NCBI RefSeq assembly: GCF_014195655.1
Contig: NZ_JACICD010000006.1
Span: 124,001-188,000, forward strand
Length of the DNA: 64,000 nucleotides
Direction: 5' to 3'
DNA from: Ancylobacter tetraedralis
GTDB lineage: Bacteria; Pseudomonadota; Alphaproteobacteria; Rhizobiales; Xanthobacteraceae
Below the pieces are notes generated by a model. That model saw nothing but the letters and a program-made list of their open reading frames with translations. It was not told the DNA's origin and searched no databases. Position numbers and translations under genes: made by a program. The first letter of the stretch is position 1; the number at the start of each line of letters is the position of its first letter. This document shows, in pieces, positions 1 to 8,899 of this stretch.

Positions 1-1139
1 TCGCCGCCCGCCTCCTCTACCTTCCGGAATATCTCAAGGACGATCCGCGCCGCGTCTGGAAGGGCCTTGTGCACGCGCTGCGCCATCTCGCCTGGCGCCC
101 GACGCTGCGCCTCTTCCTGCGCGACCTGCGGCGCGACCCGAGCGCCGGCCGCCTACGCCGGCTCGGCCAGGCGCTGGTGCTGGCGCGCGAGATCGACCCG
201 CGGATCCGCCATCTGCACGTGCATTTCCTGCACACGCCGGGCTCGGTGACGCGCTATGCCGCGCGGCTCACCGGCCGCAGCTACTCCTTTTCCGCCCACG
301 CCAAGGACATCTGGACCACGCCGGAATGGGAGCGGGCGGAGAAGATCGCGGATGCCAGCTGGGGTGTCGCCTGCACGGCGGATGGCTGGAACGAGCTGCG
401 CCGCGTCGCCGGGCCCGCGGCCGGGCGCGTGGAGCTGGTCTATCACGGGCTCGATCTCGCCCGCTTCCCCAGCCCCCCGCCGCGCACCCGCCAGGCCGAC
501 GGGCGCGACCCCGCCGACCCGGTGCGCCTGGTCGCCGTGGGGCGGGCCGTCACCAAGAAGGGCTTCGACAAGCTGCTCGACGCCCTCGCGCAATTGCCGG
601 CAGAGTTGCACTGGCACCTCGTCCATATCGGCTCGGGCGAGCGACTCGCCGGCCTGAAGGCGCAGGCGGAGCGGCTCGGCCTGTCGGAGCGCATCGACTG
701 GCGCGGCAGTCAGGCCCAGACGGCCGTGGTCGCGGCGCTGCGCGAGGCGGACCTGTTCGTGCTGCCCAGCCAGCCGGGCGAGGATGGCGACCGCGACGGC
801 CTGCCCAACGTGCTGATGGAGGCGGCGACGCAGGCGCTGCCCGCCATCTCCACCCGTTTCGCCGGCGTGCCCGAATTCATCGATGACGGCGTGAACGGCC
901 GCCTCGTGCCCCCGGGCGACGCCGAAGCGCTCGCCGGGGCGCTCGCGGCGCTGATCGGCGATGCCCCGCAGCGCCTGCGGCTCGGCGCTGCGGCGCTGGC
1001 GCGGCTGACGGCCGATTTCACCTTCGATGCGGGCATCGACCGGCTGGAAGCCCGGCTTGCCGCCTCCTCGCAAGGCGCCGGCGGTCGGCCCGTGGCCCCG
1101 CCGGCAGTTCCGGCCGAACCCCTGGCGGCCGGGCGCTGA
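1..1139 (+). CDS. Glycosyltransferase family 4 (5' end cut by window edge)
   Basis: The frame is open from base 3, so the N-terminus lies outside the window; about 378 residues are visible. The N-terminal part carries the HVHF block and a SAHAKDIW segment typical of GT4 enzymes of the WcaL/colanic-acid type. The C-terminal GT-B half has VAVGRAVTKKGFDKLL, the LPNVLMEAATQALPAISTRF block (nucleotide-sugar EX7E region) and PEFIDDGVNG. It probably adds a sugar from an activated donor to a lipid-linked or exopolysaccharide intermediate at the inner membrane. It is the first of three co-directional genes; the next starts 4 bases after its stop. Donor and acceptor cannot be read from sequence. Confidence 0.85.
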   Translation, partial: AARLLYLPEYLKDDPRRVWKGLVHALRHLAWRPTLRLFLRDLRRDPSAGRLRRLGQALVLAREIDPRIRHLHVHFLHTPGSVTRYAARLTGRSYSFSAHAKDIWTTPEWERAEKIADASWGVACTADGWNELRRVAGPAAGRVELVYHGLDLARFPSPPPRTRQADGRDPADPVRLVAVGRAVTKKGFDKLLDALAQLPAELHWHLVHIGSGERLAGLKAQAERLGLSERIDWRGSQAQTAVVAALREADLFVLPSQPGEDGDRDGLPNVLMEAATQALPAISTRFAGVPEFIDDGVNGRLVPPGDAEALAGALAALIGDAPQRLRLGAAALARLTADFTFDAGIDRLEARLAASSQGAGGRPVAPPAVPAEPLAAGR

Positions 1140-1143
1140 ATAG

Positions 1144-2265
1144 ATGCGCTGCCTGTTTCTTGCGCCCCTGAAGGCGCCCGACCATCCGGTGCCCTCGGGC
1201 GAGCGCACCATGGCGCGGCTGTTCCTGCGCCTGCTGGAGCGGCTCGGCTACACCGTCGAACTTGCCTCAGACCTCACCAGCTTCGCGCCCGATCCCGATC
1301 CCGCGCGCTGGCCGGCGCTGGATGAACGGGCACGCGCAGAGATCCGCCGCCTTGTGGCGCGGCATGGCGAGGAGCGGATCGCCTGCGTCTTCACCTACCA
1401 CGTCTATTACAAGGCGCCCGATCTCATCGGCCCCGGGCTCGCCGCCGCGCTCGGCGTGCCCTATGTGATCGCCGAACCCTCGCGGGCGCCCAAGCGGGCC
1501 AGCGGCCCCTTCGCGGAAGGCCATGCGCGGGCGGAGGCCGCCATCGCGGCGGCCGGCCTGCTGCTCCCCCCCACCGCCGCCGACCGCGACATGCTCGACC
1601 GCCTGAAATCGCCGCAGCAGCGCATTTTCGACCTCAAGCCCTTCATCGACCCCGCCGAATGGCCGAATCCTCGCCGGGACCGTGCCATTTCGAAAAGCCG
1701 GCCGGTGCGCCTCCTCACCGTCGCCATGATGCGCCCCGGCGACAAGCTCACCTCCTATCGCCAGCTCGGCGCGGCGCTGGCCGGGCTTGAAGGGGATGGC
1801 TGGACGCTCGACGTGGTCGGTGACGGGCCGGTGCGGGCGGAGGTGGAGGCGGCGCTGGCCCCGCTCGGCGCGCGGGTGCGCTTTCGCGGCGGCATTGCCG
1901 GGCGGGCCGCGCTCGGCGAGATGTTCTCCGCCGCCGACCTGTTCGTCTGGCCCGGTGTCAACGAGGCGTTCGGCGTCGTCTATCTGGAAGCGCAGGCGCA
2001 CGGCCTGCCCTGCGTCGCCGGCAACCATGGCGGCATCGCCGACGCGGTGAAGGCGGGCGAGACCGCCCTGCTCACCCCGCCCGGCGATATCCCGGCCTTT
2101 CGCGCGTCCGTGGCGCAGCTCATCGCGGACGGGGACCGCCGCCGCGCCATGGGCGAGGCCGCCGCCCGTTTCATCGGCGCAGAGCGCACGCTGGCCGCCG
2201 CCGCGACAACGCTCGCGCAGGCCTTCCGCGCCAGCGGCATCGCGCTGCCGGAGACTGCGGCATGA
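1144..2265 (+). CDS. Glycosyltransferase family 4
   Basis: A 373-residue GT-B glycosyltransferase. The N-terminal acceptor domain includes PVPSGERTMARLFLRLLERL and FTYHVYYKAPDLIGPGLA. The C-terminal donor domain has RLLTVAMMRPGDK, VVGDGPVRAEVE and a VNEAFGVVYLEAQAHGLPCV segment, which is the EX7E-like phosphate-binding block. It lies in an operon with the flanking glycosyltransferase genes: 4 bases after the first, and its TGA overlaps the ATG of the next (ATGA). This suggests sequential steps in building one surface polysaccharide. The exact sugar is unknown. Confidence 0.85.
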   Translation: MRCLFLAPLKAPDHPVPSGERTMARLFLRLLERLGYTVELASDLTSFAPDPDPARWPALDERARAEIRRLVARHGEERIACVFTYHVYYKAPDLIGPGLAAALGVPYVIAEPSRAPKRASGPFAEGHARAEAAIAAAGLLLPPTAADRDMLDRLKSPQQRIFDLKPFIDPAEWPNPRRDRAISKSRPVRLLTVAMMRPGDKLTSYRQLGAALAGLEGDGWTLDVVGDGPVRAEVEAALAPLGARVRFRGGIAGRAALGEMFSAADLFVWPGVNEAFGVVYLEAQAHGLPCVAGNHGGIADAVKAGETALLTPPGDIPAFRASVAQLIADGDRRRAMGEAAARFIGAERTLAAAATTLAQAFRASGIALPETAA

Positions 2266-4214
2266 GCGCGACCGATACCCCTGCGGGGACACCCTCGCGC
2301 GTGCTCATCGTCGTCACCCATTTGCTGGGCGTCGGCCATCTCGCCCGCATGGCCGCGGTGGGCCGGGCCATGGCGGCGGCGGGGATGGAGGTCACCATCG
2401 CTTCCGGCGGACGGGTGGCGGCAACGGTCGACACGACCGGCTGCCACCGGATCCAGCTGCCCCCGGTGCATTGTGTCGGCACCGATTTCCGCACGCTCTA
2501 CGCCGCGCCGGGCCTTGTTGCCAATGCCGCGCATCTGGCGGCACGGCGCGACGCGCTCATTGAGGCCTTCGACACGGTTCGGCCCGATGCGCTCCTCACC
2601 GAGCTCTACCCGTTCGGCCGTCGCTCGCTCGCGGCGGAGTTCGACGCGCTGCTCGCCCATGCCCGCGCCGCGACGCCCCGCCCCGTGATCCTCGCCTCCA
2701 TCCGCGACGTGCTGAATCCGCCCTCAACGCCGGAGAAGGCCGAGGGCGCGCTCGCCACGCTCGCCACCGTCTATGATGGCGTGCTGTTCCACGGCGCGGC
2801 CGCGCTGGTCCCGCTCAGCGCCTCCTGGCCGGTGCCGCCGGCGCTGGAGCGGCGGCTGATCGAGACCGGCTACGTGCATGACGGCGCCCGCACCTTCGAG
2901 GAAGGCGGCAGCGACGGCACGGACGAGGTCATCGTCTCGGGCGGCGGCTCGGCGGCCGGCCTGCCGCTCGCGCGTCATGCGCTGGCAGCGGCAGGGCTCA
3001 TTCCGGAGCGGCAATGGCGGCTGCTGGTGGGTTCCGGCGTGCCAGCGGAGGCCTTCGCGACGCTGGAGGCCGAGGCGCCGGCCAACATGCGGGTCGAGCG
3101 GACGCGGCCGGACTTTCCCGCGCTGCTGGCCCGCGCCGCGCTCTCCATCAGCCAGGCCGGCTACAATACCGTGCTCGACCTCGCGGCCGCCAAGGCTCGC
3201 GCCATCCTCGTGCCCTTCGCGGAGGGCGCGGAGCGGGAGCAGACCCAGCGCGCGGGCGAACTGGCGCGGCGCGGCCTCGTGCGCATGCTCGCGGCCGCGA
3301 CGCTGACCGGCGCGGAACTCGCCGCCGCGGTGCGCGTGGCGCTTGGGGAGCCCCGCCCCGACTGGTCCGGTATCGGCCGCGACGGCGCCGCCCGCACCGC
3401 CGCGGGGGTCGAGGCGGCGATCGCCCGCCGACGGGCCGCGAACGACGCCTTCGCCCGGCTGGAGGCCACGCTGGCGCGCGCGCGAACGGCGGGCCGCACT
3501 CTCGCCTTCTGGTGGCGCGACGACGATGCCGTCGCCCCGACACCGGCGCTGGAGGCTCTGCTCGCCGCGCGTGCCCGATGGGCCGTGCCGCTGTCGCTGG
3601 CGGTGATCCCCGCCCGCGCGACGCCCGCGCTGGCCGAGCGGCTCGCCGGCGAGACACAGGTGGACGTGCTGCTGCATGGCTGGGCGCACGCGAACCACGC
3701 GCCGGCGGGCGAGAAGAAGGCCGAATTCGGCGCGCACCGCCCACTCGCGTCCATGATCGCCGACATCGAGGCCGGCCGGGCGCGGCTCGACACGCTGTTC
3801 GGGACGCGGGTGCTGCCGGTCTTCGTGCCGCCGTGGAACCGCATCGCTCCGGAACTGGTGGAACGCCTCCCCGCATTGGGGATCGCGGCGCTCTCCACCT
3901 ACAAACGCCGCCCCCCGGACGGACCGGCGGCACCGCTCCGGCTCAACACCCATTGGGACCCGATCGACTGGCGGGCCGGCGGCGGGCTAGTGGAAGAGGC
4001 CGGGCTGCTCGACGGGCTGGTGCGGCGGATCGAGGAGGAACTGGCGAGCCCGCCGGACGTGCTCGAACCGATCGGCCTGCTCACCCATCATCTCGTCCAT
4101 GACGGCTGGATCGATCGCCTCCTCGGCGAGGTGATGGACCGGCTGCTGGCCTCGGGCACCGTGCGCTTCATCAGCCCGCGCGTGCTCCTCGCCGCTCAGG
4201 CGGAGCGGCGGTAG
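2262..4214 (+). CDS. Fusion protein: MurG/GT28-like glycosyltransferase plus polysaccharide deacetylase-like domain
   Basis: This 650-residue protein joins two domains. Residues 12-390 form a GT-B fold of the MurG/MGT type: a GVGHLARM loop near the N-terminus and a SQAGYNTVLDL donor-binding block near 297. Residues 411-645 look like a carbohydrate esterase 4/NodB-type deacetylase. They have an acidic triad at 420-422 (WRDDDA), a metal-binding HxxxH at 472-476 (HGWAH), PPWN at 523-526 and a C-terminal LTHH at 607-610. Such a fusion could transfer an N-acetyl or O-acetyl sugar and deacetylate it, or belong to glycan remodelling. It overlaps the preceding gene by 4 bases and, convergently, the methyltransferase by 19 bases. 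Activity is inferred. Confidence 0.8.
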   Translation: MSATDTPAGTPSRVLIVVTHLLGVGHLARMAAVGRAMAAAGMEVTIASGGRVAATVDTTGCHRIQLPPVHCVGTDFRTLYAAPGLVANAAHLAARRDALIEAFDTVRPDALLTELYPFGRRSLAAEFDALLAHARAATPRPVILASIRDVLNPPSTPEKAEGALATLATVYDGVLFHGAAALVPLSASWPVPPALERRLIETGYVHDGARTFEEGGSDGTDEVIVSGGGSAAGLPLARHALAAAGLIPERQWRLLVGSGVPAEAFATLEAEAPANMRVERTRPDFPALLARAALSISQAGYNTVLDLAAAKARAILVPFAEGAEREQTQRAGELARRGLVRMLAAATLTGAELAAAVRVALGEPRPDWSGIGRDGAARTAAGVEAAIARRRAANDAFARLEATLARARTAGRTLAFWWRDDDAVAPTPALEALLAARARWAVPLSLAVIPARATPALAERLAGETQVDVLLHGWAHANHAPAGEKKAEFGAHRPLASMIADIEAGRARLDTLFGTRVLPVFVPPWNRIAPELVERLPALGIAALSTYKRRPPDGPAAPLRLNTHWDPIDWRAGGGLVEEAGLLDGLVRRIEEELASPPDVLEPIGLLTHHLVHDGWIDRLLGEVMDRLLASGTVRFISPRVLLAAQAERR

Positions 4215-4696
4215 AGGTAATAGCAGCCTTCCCGCACGCCCTCGGGCGGGGGAAGCGCCTCGAACCCCTCCAGCGCCAGCGGCAGGTCGGAGAGGATGAG
4301 GCCACCCGGCGCCATGAGAGGCGGCAGCAGCCGCGCCGACATCCCCGCCACCTGCCGGTTGCCGTCGCGGTCGTGCGAGCCCAGATCGGAATTGGCCAGC
4401 ACCACACGGCCGGCCAGCCGGCCGGCGAGCGCCGGCAATGTCTCCTCGATCTCGCCGAGATGCAGGAGCGCGGGGTCGGGCTGGCAGTCCTCATAGGCGC
4501 CGTTCACGCGATCGAACACATGGATCTCGTGATCGGGCAGATGGCGGCGCAGATGGTCGAAGGTGCGCCCCAGCCCGAGGCCCAACTCCACCACCGGCCC
4601 CGGCCGGTTGGCGATCGCGGCGAAGGCATGGGCGAGGCAGGCATGCTGCGCCTGAAGGCGGAACAGCGTCTTCTCGAGCCGTGACAGCGTGGACAT
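4196..4696 (-). CDS. Small class I SAM-dependent methyltransferase-like protein
   Basis: A protein of 166 residues if translation starts at the ATG with a GGGGAGGGG ribosome-binding site immediately upstream; the open frame extends 17 codons further into the preceding gene. A VVELGLGLGRTFDHL segment is the SAM-binding motif I, followed by HVFDRVNG (acidic motif II) and GGLILSDLPLAL (motif IV/VI region). The size and layout resemble the short Methyltransf_17-type family of rhizobia; that assignment is from memory. It is the last gene of the minus-strand peptide-transporter run, 13 bases after the permease stop, and converges on the glycosyltransferase fusion. The substrate is unknown. Confidence 0.65.
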   Translation of the reverse strand: MSTLSRLEKTLFRLQAQHACLAHAFAAIANRPGPVVELGLGLGRTFDHLRRHLPDHEIHVFDRVNGAYEDCQPDPALLHLGEIEETLPALAGRLAGRVVLANSDLGSHDRDGNRQVAGMSARLLPPLMAPGGLILSDLPLALEGFEALPPPEGVREGCYYLYRRSA

Positions 4697-4709
4697 GGCC
4701 CCTCCCCCG

Positions 4710-5921
4710 TCAGCGATAGGGATCGGCTGCGTCACGCAGACCGTCACCGAGGAAGTTGAAGGCGAGGATGACGCAGATCACCGGCACGACCGGCAGGATC
4801 AGCCAAGGGTAGAGCACCACGATGTTGATGTTCTGCGCCTCGTTCAGCATCACGCCCCAGGAGGTGATGGGGGGGCGCAGGCCGAGGCCGAGGAAGCTCA
4901 GCGCCGTCTCGCCGAGGATCATGCCGGGAATGGCGATGGTGGCCATGGCGATGAGGTGGCTCATGAAGCCCGGCACCAGATGGCGGAACACGATGCGCGG
5001 CGTGCGCGCGCCCATCAGCTGGGCGGCGACGACATATTCGTCCTCGCGCAGCGACAGCAGCTTGGAGCGCACGGCGCGCGCGAGCCCGGTCCAGTCCATC
5101 AGGCCGAGAATGACGGTGATGCCGAAATAGACCAGGATCGGGCTCCAGTCCGGCGGCATGATCGCCGACAGGGCCAGCCAGAGCGGGATATGTGGCAGCG
5201 ACTGCACCACCTCGATGGCGCGCTGGGTCAGGAGATCGAAGATACCGCCATAATAGCCGGCAAGGCCGCCAATGACGATGCCGAGCGAGAAGCTGACCGC
5301 CACGCCGATGAGGCCGATGGTGAGCGAGATGCGCGCGCCATAGATCATGCGCGAGAGCATGTCGCGCCCCAGCCGGTCGGTGCCCAGCAGGAACAGCGTG
5401 CCGCCCTCGCCCGGGCACATGAGGTGCAGGTTGCCCTCGATGAGGCCCCAGAATCGGTAGCTGTCGCCGCGGCAGAAGAAGCGCACCGGGTAGATCCGGC
5501 TCTCGTCCGGCGTGTAGGTGCGCCGCAGCGTGTCGAGGTCGAGCTTGTAGTCGAGCCCGTAGGTGAACGGGCCTATGAAGCTGCCCTCGTGGAACAGGTG
5601 AATGCCCTGCGGAGGGCTGCGGATGAAGTCGGTATGCCGGGCCTGGTAGTCGTAGGGCGCGAGGAATTCGCAGAACAGGATCGAAAAATAGACCACGAGG
5701 AGGAAGATGCCGGAGATCAGCGCCAGCCGGTGGCGGCGGAACTTCCACCACATCAGCGTGAGCTGGGACGCGAGATAGACCCGCTCCTGCGCCTTGGTCA
5801 TCGGCTCGGTCGCGTTCGGATCGAACGGGCCGGTCGCCACATAATGCGTCATCGGCGCGCCGGAGGGCGGCAGCTTCGCGGCAGGCGGGGCGGCGTCGGA
5901 CAGGGCGGCGTCGGCGTTCAC
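4710..5921 (-). CDS. Oligopeptide-type ABC transporter permease (DppC/OppC family)
   Basis: An inner-membrane permease of 403 residues. The chosen GTG start overlaps the TGA of the upstream permease (GTGA) and follows a GGGAGG box; an ATG 23 codons downstream is the alternative. After the first transmembrane helix there is a long periplasmic stretch of about 110 residues, ending in the LLGTDRLGRDMLSR block typical of DppC-type proteins. The EAA loop is in the AAQLMGARTPRIVFRHLVP region, and the C-terminus carries GLRPPITSWGVML and LGDGLRDAADPY. The long periplasmic insert is typical of the subfamily that works with about 650-residue binding proteins. It pairs with the next permease. Confidence 0.9.
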   Translation of the reverse strand: MNADAALSDAAPPAAKLPPSGAPMTHYVATGPFDPNATEPMTKAQERVYLASQLTLMWWKFRRHRLALISGIFLLVVYFSILFCEFLAPYDYQARHTDFIRSPPQGIHLFHEGSFIGPFTYGLDYKLDLDTLRRTYTPDESRIYPVRFFCRGDSYRFWGLIEGNLHLMCPGEGGTLFLLGTDRLGRDMLSRMIYGARISLTIGLIGVAVSFSLGIVIGGLAGYYGGIFDLLTQRAIEVVQSLPHIPLWLALSAIMPPDWSPILVYFGITVILGLMDWTGLARAVRSKLLSLREDEYVVAAQLMGARTPRIVFRHLVPGFMSHLIAMATIAIPGMILGETALSFLGLGLRPPITSWGVMLNEAQNINIVVLYPWLILPVVPVICVILAFNFLGDGLRDAADPYR

Positions 5922-6919
5922 TTGGTGCTGCCTCCCTGAAGCCGGATGCGCGGATCGAGGAAGGCGAGCGCGATGTCGGAGATCAGCACGCCGACCACCG
6001 TGAGACAGGACAGGAACAGGAGGAACGAGCCGGCCAGATACATGTCCTGGCTCTGCAGCGCGCGCAGCAGCAGCGGCCCCGTGGTCTGCAGCGAGAGCAC
6101 CACCGCGGTCAGTTCCGAACCGGAAACGATGGCCGGCAGCACGTCGCCGATATGCGAGATGAAGAAATTGAGCGACATGCGCAGCGGGTATTTGGTCAGC
6201 GCGCGGAACGGCGGCAGGCCCTTCGCCTTGGCGGTCACGTAGTACTGCTTCTGCAATTCGTCCAACAGGTTGGCGCGGATGGCGCGCACCATGGAGCCGG
6301 TGCCGCCGGCGCCGATGATGAGGACCGGGATCCACAGATGGGCGAGGATCGACTGCGCCTTCTCCCAGCTCATCGGCTGGTTCAGGTAGACCGGGTCCAT
6401 CAGCCCGCCGATCGACAGGCCGAACCAGACATTGGCGAAATACATGAAGATCAGCGCCAGCAGGAAATGCGGCACGGCGATGCCCAGCAGGCCGATGAAG
6501 GTGAGCCCGTAATCAGCCCAGCTATATTGGTGGGTCGCGGAATAGATGCCGATCGGGAAGGCGACGATCCAGGTCATCAATATGGTGCAGAACGACACCA
6601 GGATGGTCAGCGCCAGCCGGTCGCCCACCACGTCGCGCACCGGCATCTCGTATTCGAACGAGTAGCCGAAATCGCCCTGCACGAAATTGGCGATCCAGTA
6701 GAAGTAGCGCTCGATCGGTGGCCGGTCGAAGCCGTATTCCCGCTTGAGGAACTCGATGCGGCTGGTATCCGCCTTCTCGCCCTGCGCGGCCATTTCCGCC
6801 ACATAGGTCTCGAAATAATCGCTCGGCGGCAGCTCCATCACCGTGAAGATCAGCGCACTGGTCACCAGCAGCGTCGGGATCATGATGAGGATACGGCGGA
6901 GAATATAGCGCAGCAGCAT
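5918..6919 (-). CDS. Oligopeptide-type ABC transporter permease (DppB/OppB family)
   Basis: A 333-residue inner-membrane permease starting MLLRYILRRILIMIPTLL, a first helix characteristic of DppB. It contains a periplasmic region after helix 1, several further membrane helices and an EAA-type loop (AKAKGLPPFRALTKYPLR). The C-terminus IALAFLDPRIRLQGG is the usual DppB ending. It starts 2 bases after the binding-protein gene stops and overlaps the second permease by 4 bases, so the two permeases are co-translated halves of one channel. The likely substrate is a short peptide or peptide-like compound. Confidence 0.92.
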   Translation of the reverse strand: MLLRYILRRILIMIPTLLVTSALIFTVMELPPSDYFETYVAEMAAQGEKADTSRIEFLKREYGFDRPPIERYFYWIANFVQGDFGYSFEYEMPVRDVVGDRLALTILVSFCTILMTWIVAFPIGIYSATHQYSWADYGLTFIGLLGIAVPHFLLALIFMYFANVWFGLSIGGLMDPVYLNQPMSWEKAQSILAHLWIPVLIIGAGGTGSMVRAIRANLLDELQKQYYVTAKAKGLPPFRALTKYPLRMSLNFFISHIGDVLPAIVSGSELTAVVLSLQTTGPLLLRALQSQDMYLAGSFLLFLSCLTVVGVLISDIALAFLDPRIRLQGGSTK

Positions 6920-6921
6920 CC

Positions 6922-8892
6922 TCAGTCCCTCGTCACTTCAAGGCCGGAGGTGCCATCGTCAAACCAGAAGGTGTCCGGCATGTAGATGCCGAAATAGGCG
7001 CCGGGTTCGAAACTGTAGATCGCCGTTTCCGGCACATTGCGCAGCTGGCGGTTCACCACCACTGGCTGCGAGGTGCGGTTGATCACGCCGATGGTGAAGA
7101 CCTGGTCGGCATTGATCTCCAGCATGCGCTTCCAGATGGCGCGCCGCTCCTGCGTGCTCACCGACCGGCGCCACTGCAGCGCGAGGTCGGCCAGTTCGGC
7201 CGCCGCCGGATCTTCCGGCTTCTCGCCTTCGCGCCCGCTGCTGTCGACATACTGCCCCCAGAGCGGCCACTGGAACTGCATGGAGTTGGTCGGCGCCAGC
7301 GCATCGGGCGGCATGTCGGGGCCCGGCACCGCATTGTCGAGGCCGGGCCAGATCGTCATCATCACGTTGCCGGCGATGACGCTGCGCCGCAGCAGGTTGG
7401 CCTGCGCGCTGTGCACGTGCAGCTTGATGCCGATCTTCTGCCAGTCATAGCCGACCAGTTCGAGAATGTCGGTCTGCTCGGTGCTGTCGCCCGCGGTGTC
7501 GACGGTGATCTCGGCGCGCCGCCCGTCGGGCAACAGGCGGATGCCGTCATCGTCGCGCCGGTCGAGCCCGGCGGCGTCCAGCAGCTTGTTCGCCAGCGCC
7601 GGATCATATTGCGCCCAGGCCCGGTCATATCTCGAATCGTAGAGCGCGCTGCCCGGGATCACCGTGTTGGCGCCTTCGTGGCCGAGCCCGAAGAAGATGA
7701 CCTGGTTGATGTCGCGCCGATTGATGCCCACGGAGAGCGCGCGGCGCACGTTCACGTCGCGCAGCACCGCGCGCCAGCCCGGATCCTTGACATTGAGGTT
7801 GGGCATCAGCGCCACATAGGCGCCCTCGCCGCGTTCCCACAGGCGCACCTTGTAGCCACCGCGCGCCTCCCCTTCCTTGAGGAAGGTGTAGTCGGCAAAG
7901 CTGAGATAGCGCGCCTGCAGATCCGCCCCGCCGGCCGCCACCTTGGCCGCGATCAGCGAGGCGGTGCCGATGGAGATGGTTATCTTGTCGATATAGGGCA
8001 GCTGGCGGCCGCGCTCGTCGACCCGGTGGAAGAAGGGATTGCGCTCGAACACGAAGAACTCGGCCGGCGGAGAGGTGCGCGGAATCCATGGGCCGAGGAG
8101 CGGCAGATCCGGGTTTTCCGGCCGGTAGGAGCGCGACATGCGGTCGTGCAGCGCCGTCCAGTCCTTCACCCGCACTTCCTTGATGAGGCTCGAGAGCTTC
8201 AGCGGGTCCGCATAGCGCTGGTGGAACTGCTTCATGTAATGGGCGGGCATGACGATCACCAGCGGCTGCGCGCCCGCCAGCGCCGGCAGGAAGCCGGGAT
8301 TGGGCTTCGACCAGCTGTAGCGCACGGTCGTCTCGTCGATCACCTCGAAGGTTGCCGGCTCGCCCTCCACCAGCATCTGCAGCGGCGGCCCACCGGGATT
8401 GAGCTTGGGATCCTTGGCGACATCCTCCCACCAGTAGCGAAAATCCTCCGAGGTGAAGGGTTGCCCGTCGGACCAGCGATGCCCCGGCCGCAGATGCAGG
8501 GTGAAACGGCGCCCCTCCTCGACATCCACGTTCAGCAGGATGTCCGGGACGATATGGCCTTCCAGATCGAACACGACGAGGCGCGCATAGCCGTAGAGCG
8601 TGACGAAGCGGATATCGCGCTGGTCGCCCATCAGCGCGCGCAACGTGCCGCCATAGCGGCCCGGTTCCTTGCCGGCCGCCTTGAGGTCGATCACCCGCGG
8701 CACCTGCGGCAGCCGCTGGGCCAGCGGGGGCAGACGGCCCTCCCATATGTCGCGCACGAAGACGGGCGGCTCAAGCGAGAGGTCGATCGCCTCCGCGCGC
8801 GCCACGCCGCTCACCGCGGGCACGAGCGCCGCAGACAGGACCAGCGCCGCCAGCAGCCCGGCGATCCGGAGAAGCCCCCGCTTCAGCATCAT
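6922..8892 (-). CDS. Periplasmic solute-binding protein, family 5 (peptide type, long form)
   Basis: A 656-residue binding protein with a signal peptide (basic MMLKRGLLR, then a hydrophobic core, cleavage near VARAEA at about residue 33). The body has SBP_bac_5 hallmarks: RYGGTLRALMG, FTLHLRPGHRWSDGQPFTSEDFRY split over the first lobe, RRALSVGINRRDINQ, and a late LLDAAGLDRRDDDGIRL segment. At about 620 mature residues it is longer than classical DppA/OppA, resembling the long binding proteins of large or modified peptide importers. It lies between the fused ATPase and the two permeases. The ligand cannot be predicted. Confidence 0.9.
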   Translation of the reverse strand: MMLKRGLLRIAGLLAALVLSAALVPAVSGVARAEAIDLSLEPPVFVRDIWEGRLPPLAQRLPQVPRVIDLKAAGKEPGRYGGTLRALMGDQRDIRFVTLYGYARLVVFDLEGHIVPDILLNVDVEEGRRFTLHLRPGHRWSDGQPFTSEDFRYWWEDVAKDPKLNPGGPPLQMLVEGEPATFEVIDETTVRYSWSKPNPGFLPALAGAQPLVIVMPAHYMKQFHQRYADPLKLSSLIKEVRVKDWTALHDRMSRSYRPENPDLPLLGPWIPRTSPPAEFFVFERNPFFHRVDERGRQLPYIDKITISIGTASLIAAKVAAGGADLQARYLSFADYTFLKEGEARGGYKVRLWERGEGAYVALMPNLNVKDPGWRAVLRDVNVRRALSVGINRRDINQVIFFGLGHEGANTVIPGSALYDSRYDRAWAQYDPALANKLLDAAGLDRRDDDGIRLLPDGRRAEITVDTAGDSTEQTDILELVGYDWQKIGIKLHVHSAQANLLRRSVIAGNVMMTIWPGLDNAVPGPDMPPDALAPTNSMQFQWPLWGQYVDSSGREGEKPEDPAAAELADLALQWRRSVSTQERRAIWKRMLEINADQVFTIGVINRTSQPVVVNRQLRNVPETAIYSFEPGAYFGIYMPDTFWFDDGTSGLEVTRD

Positions 8893-8899
8893 CGGCTCC

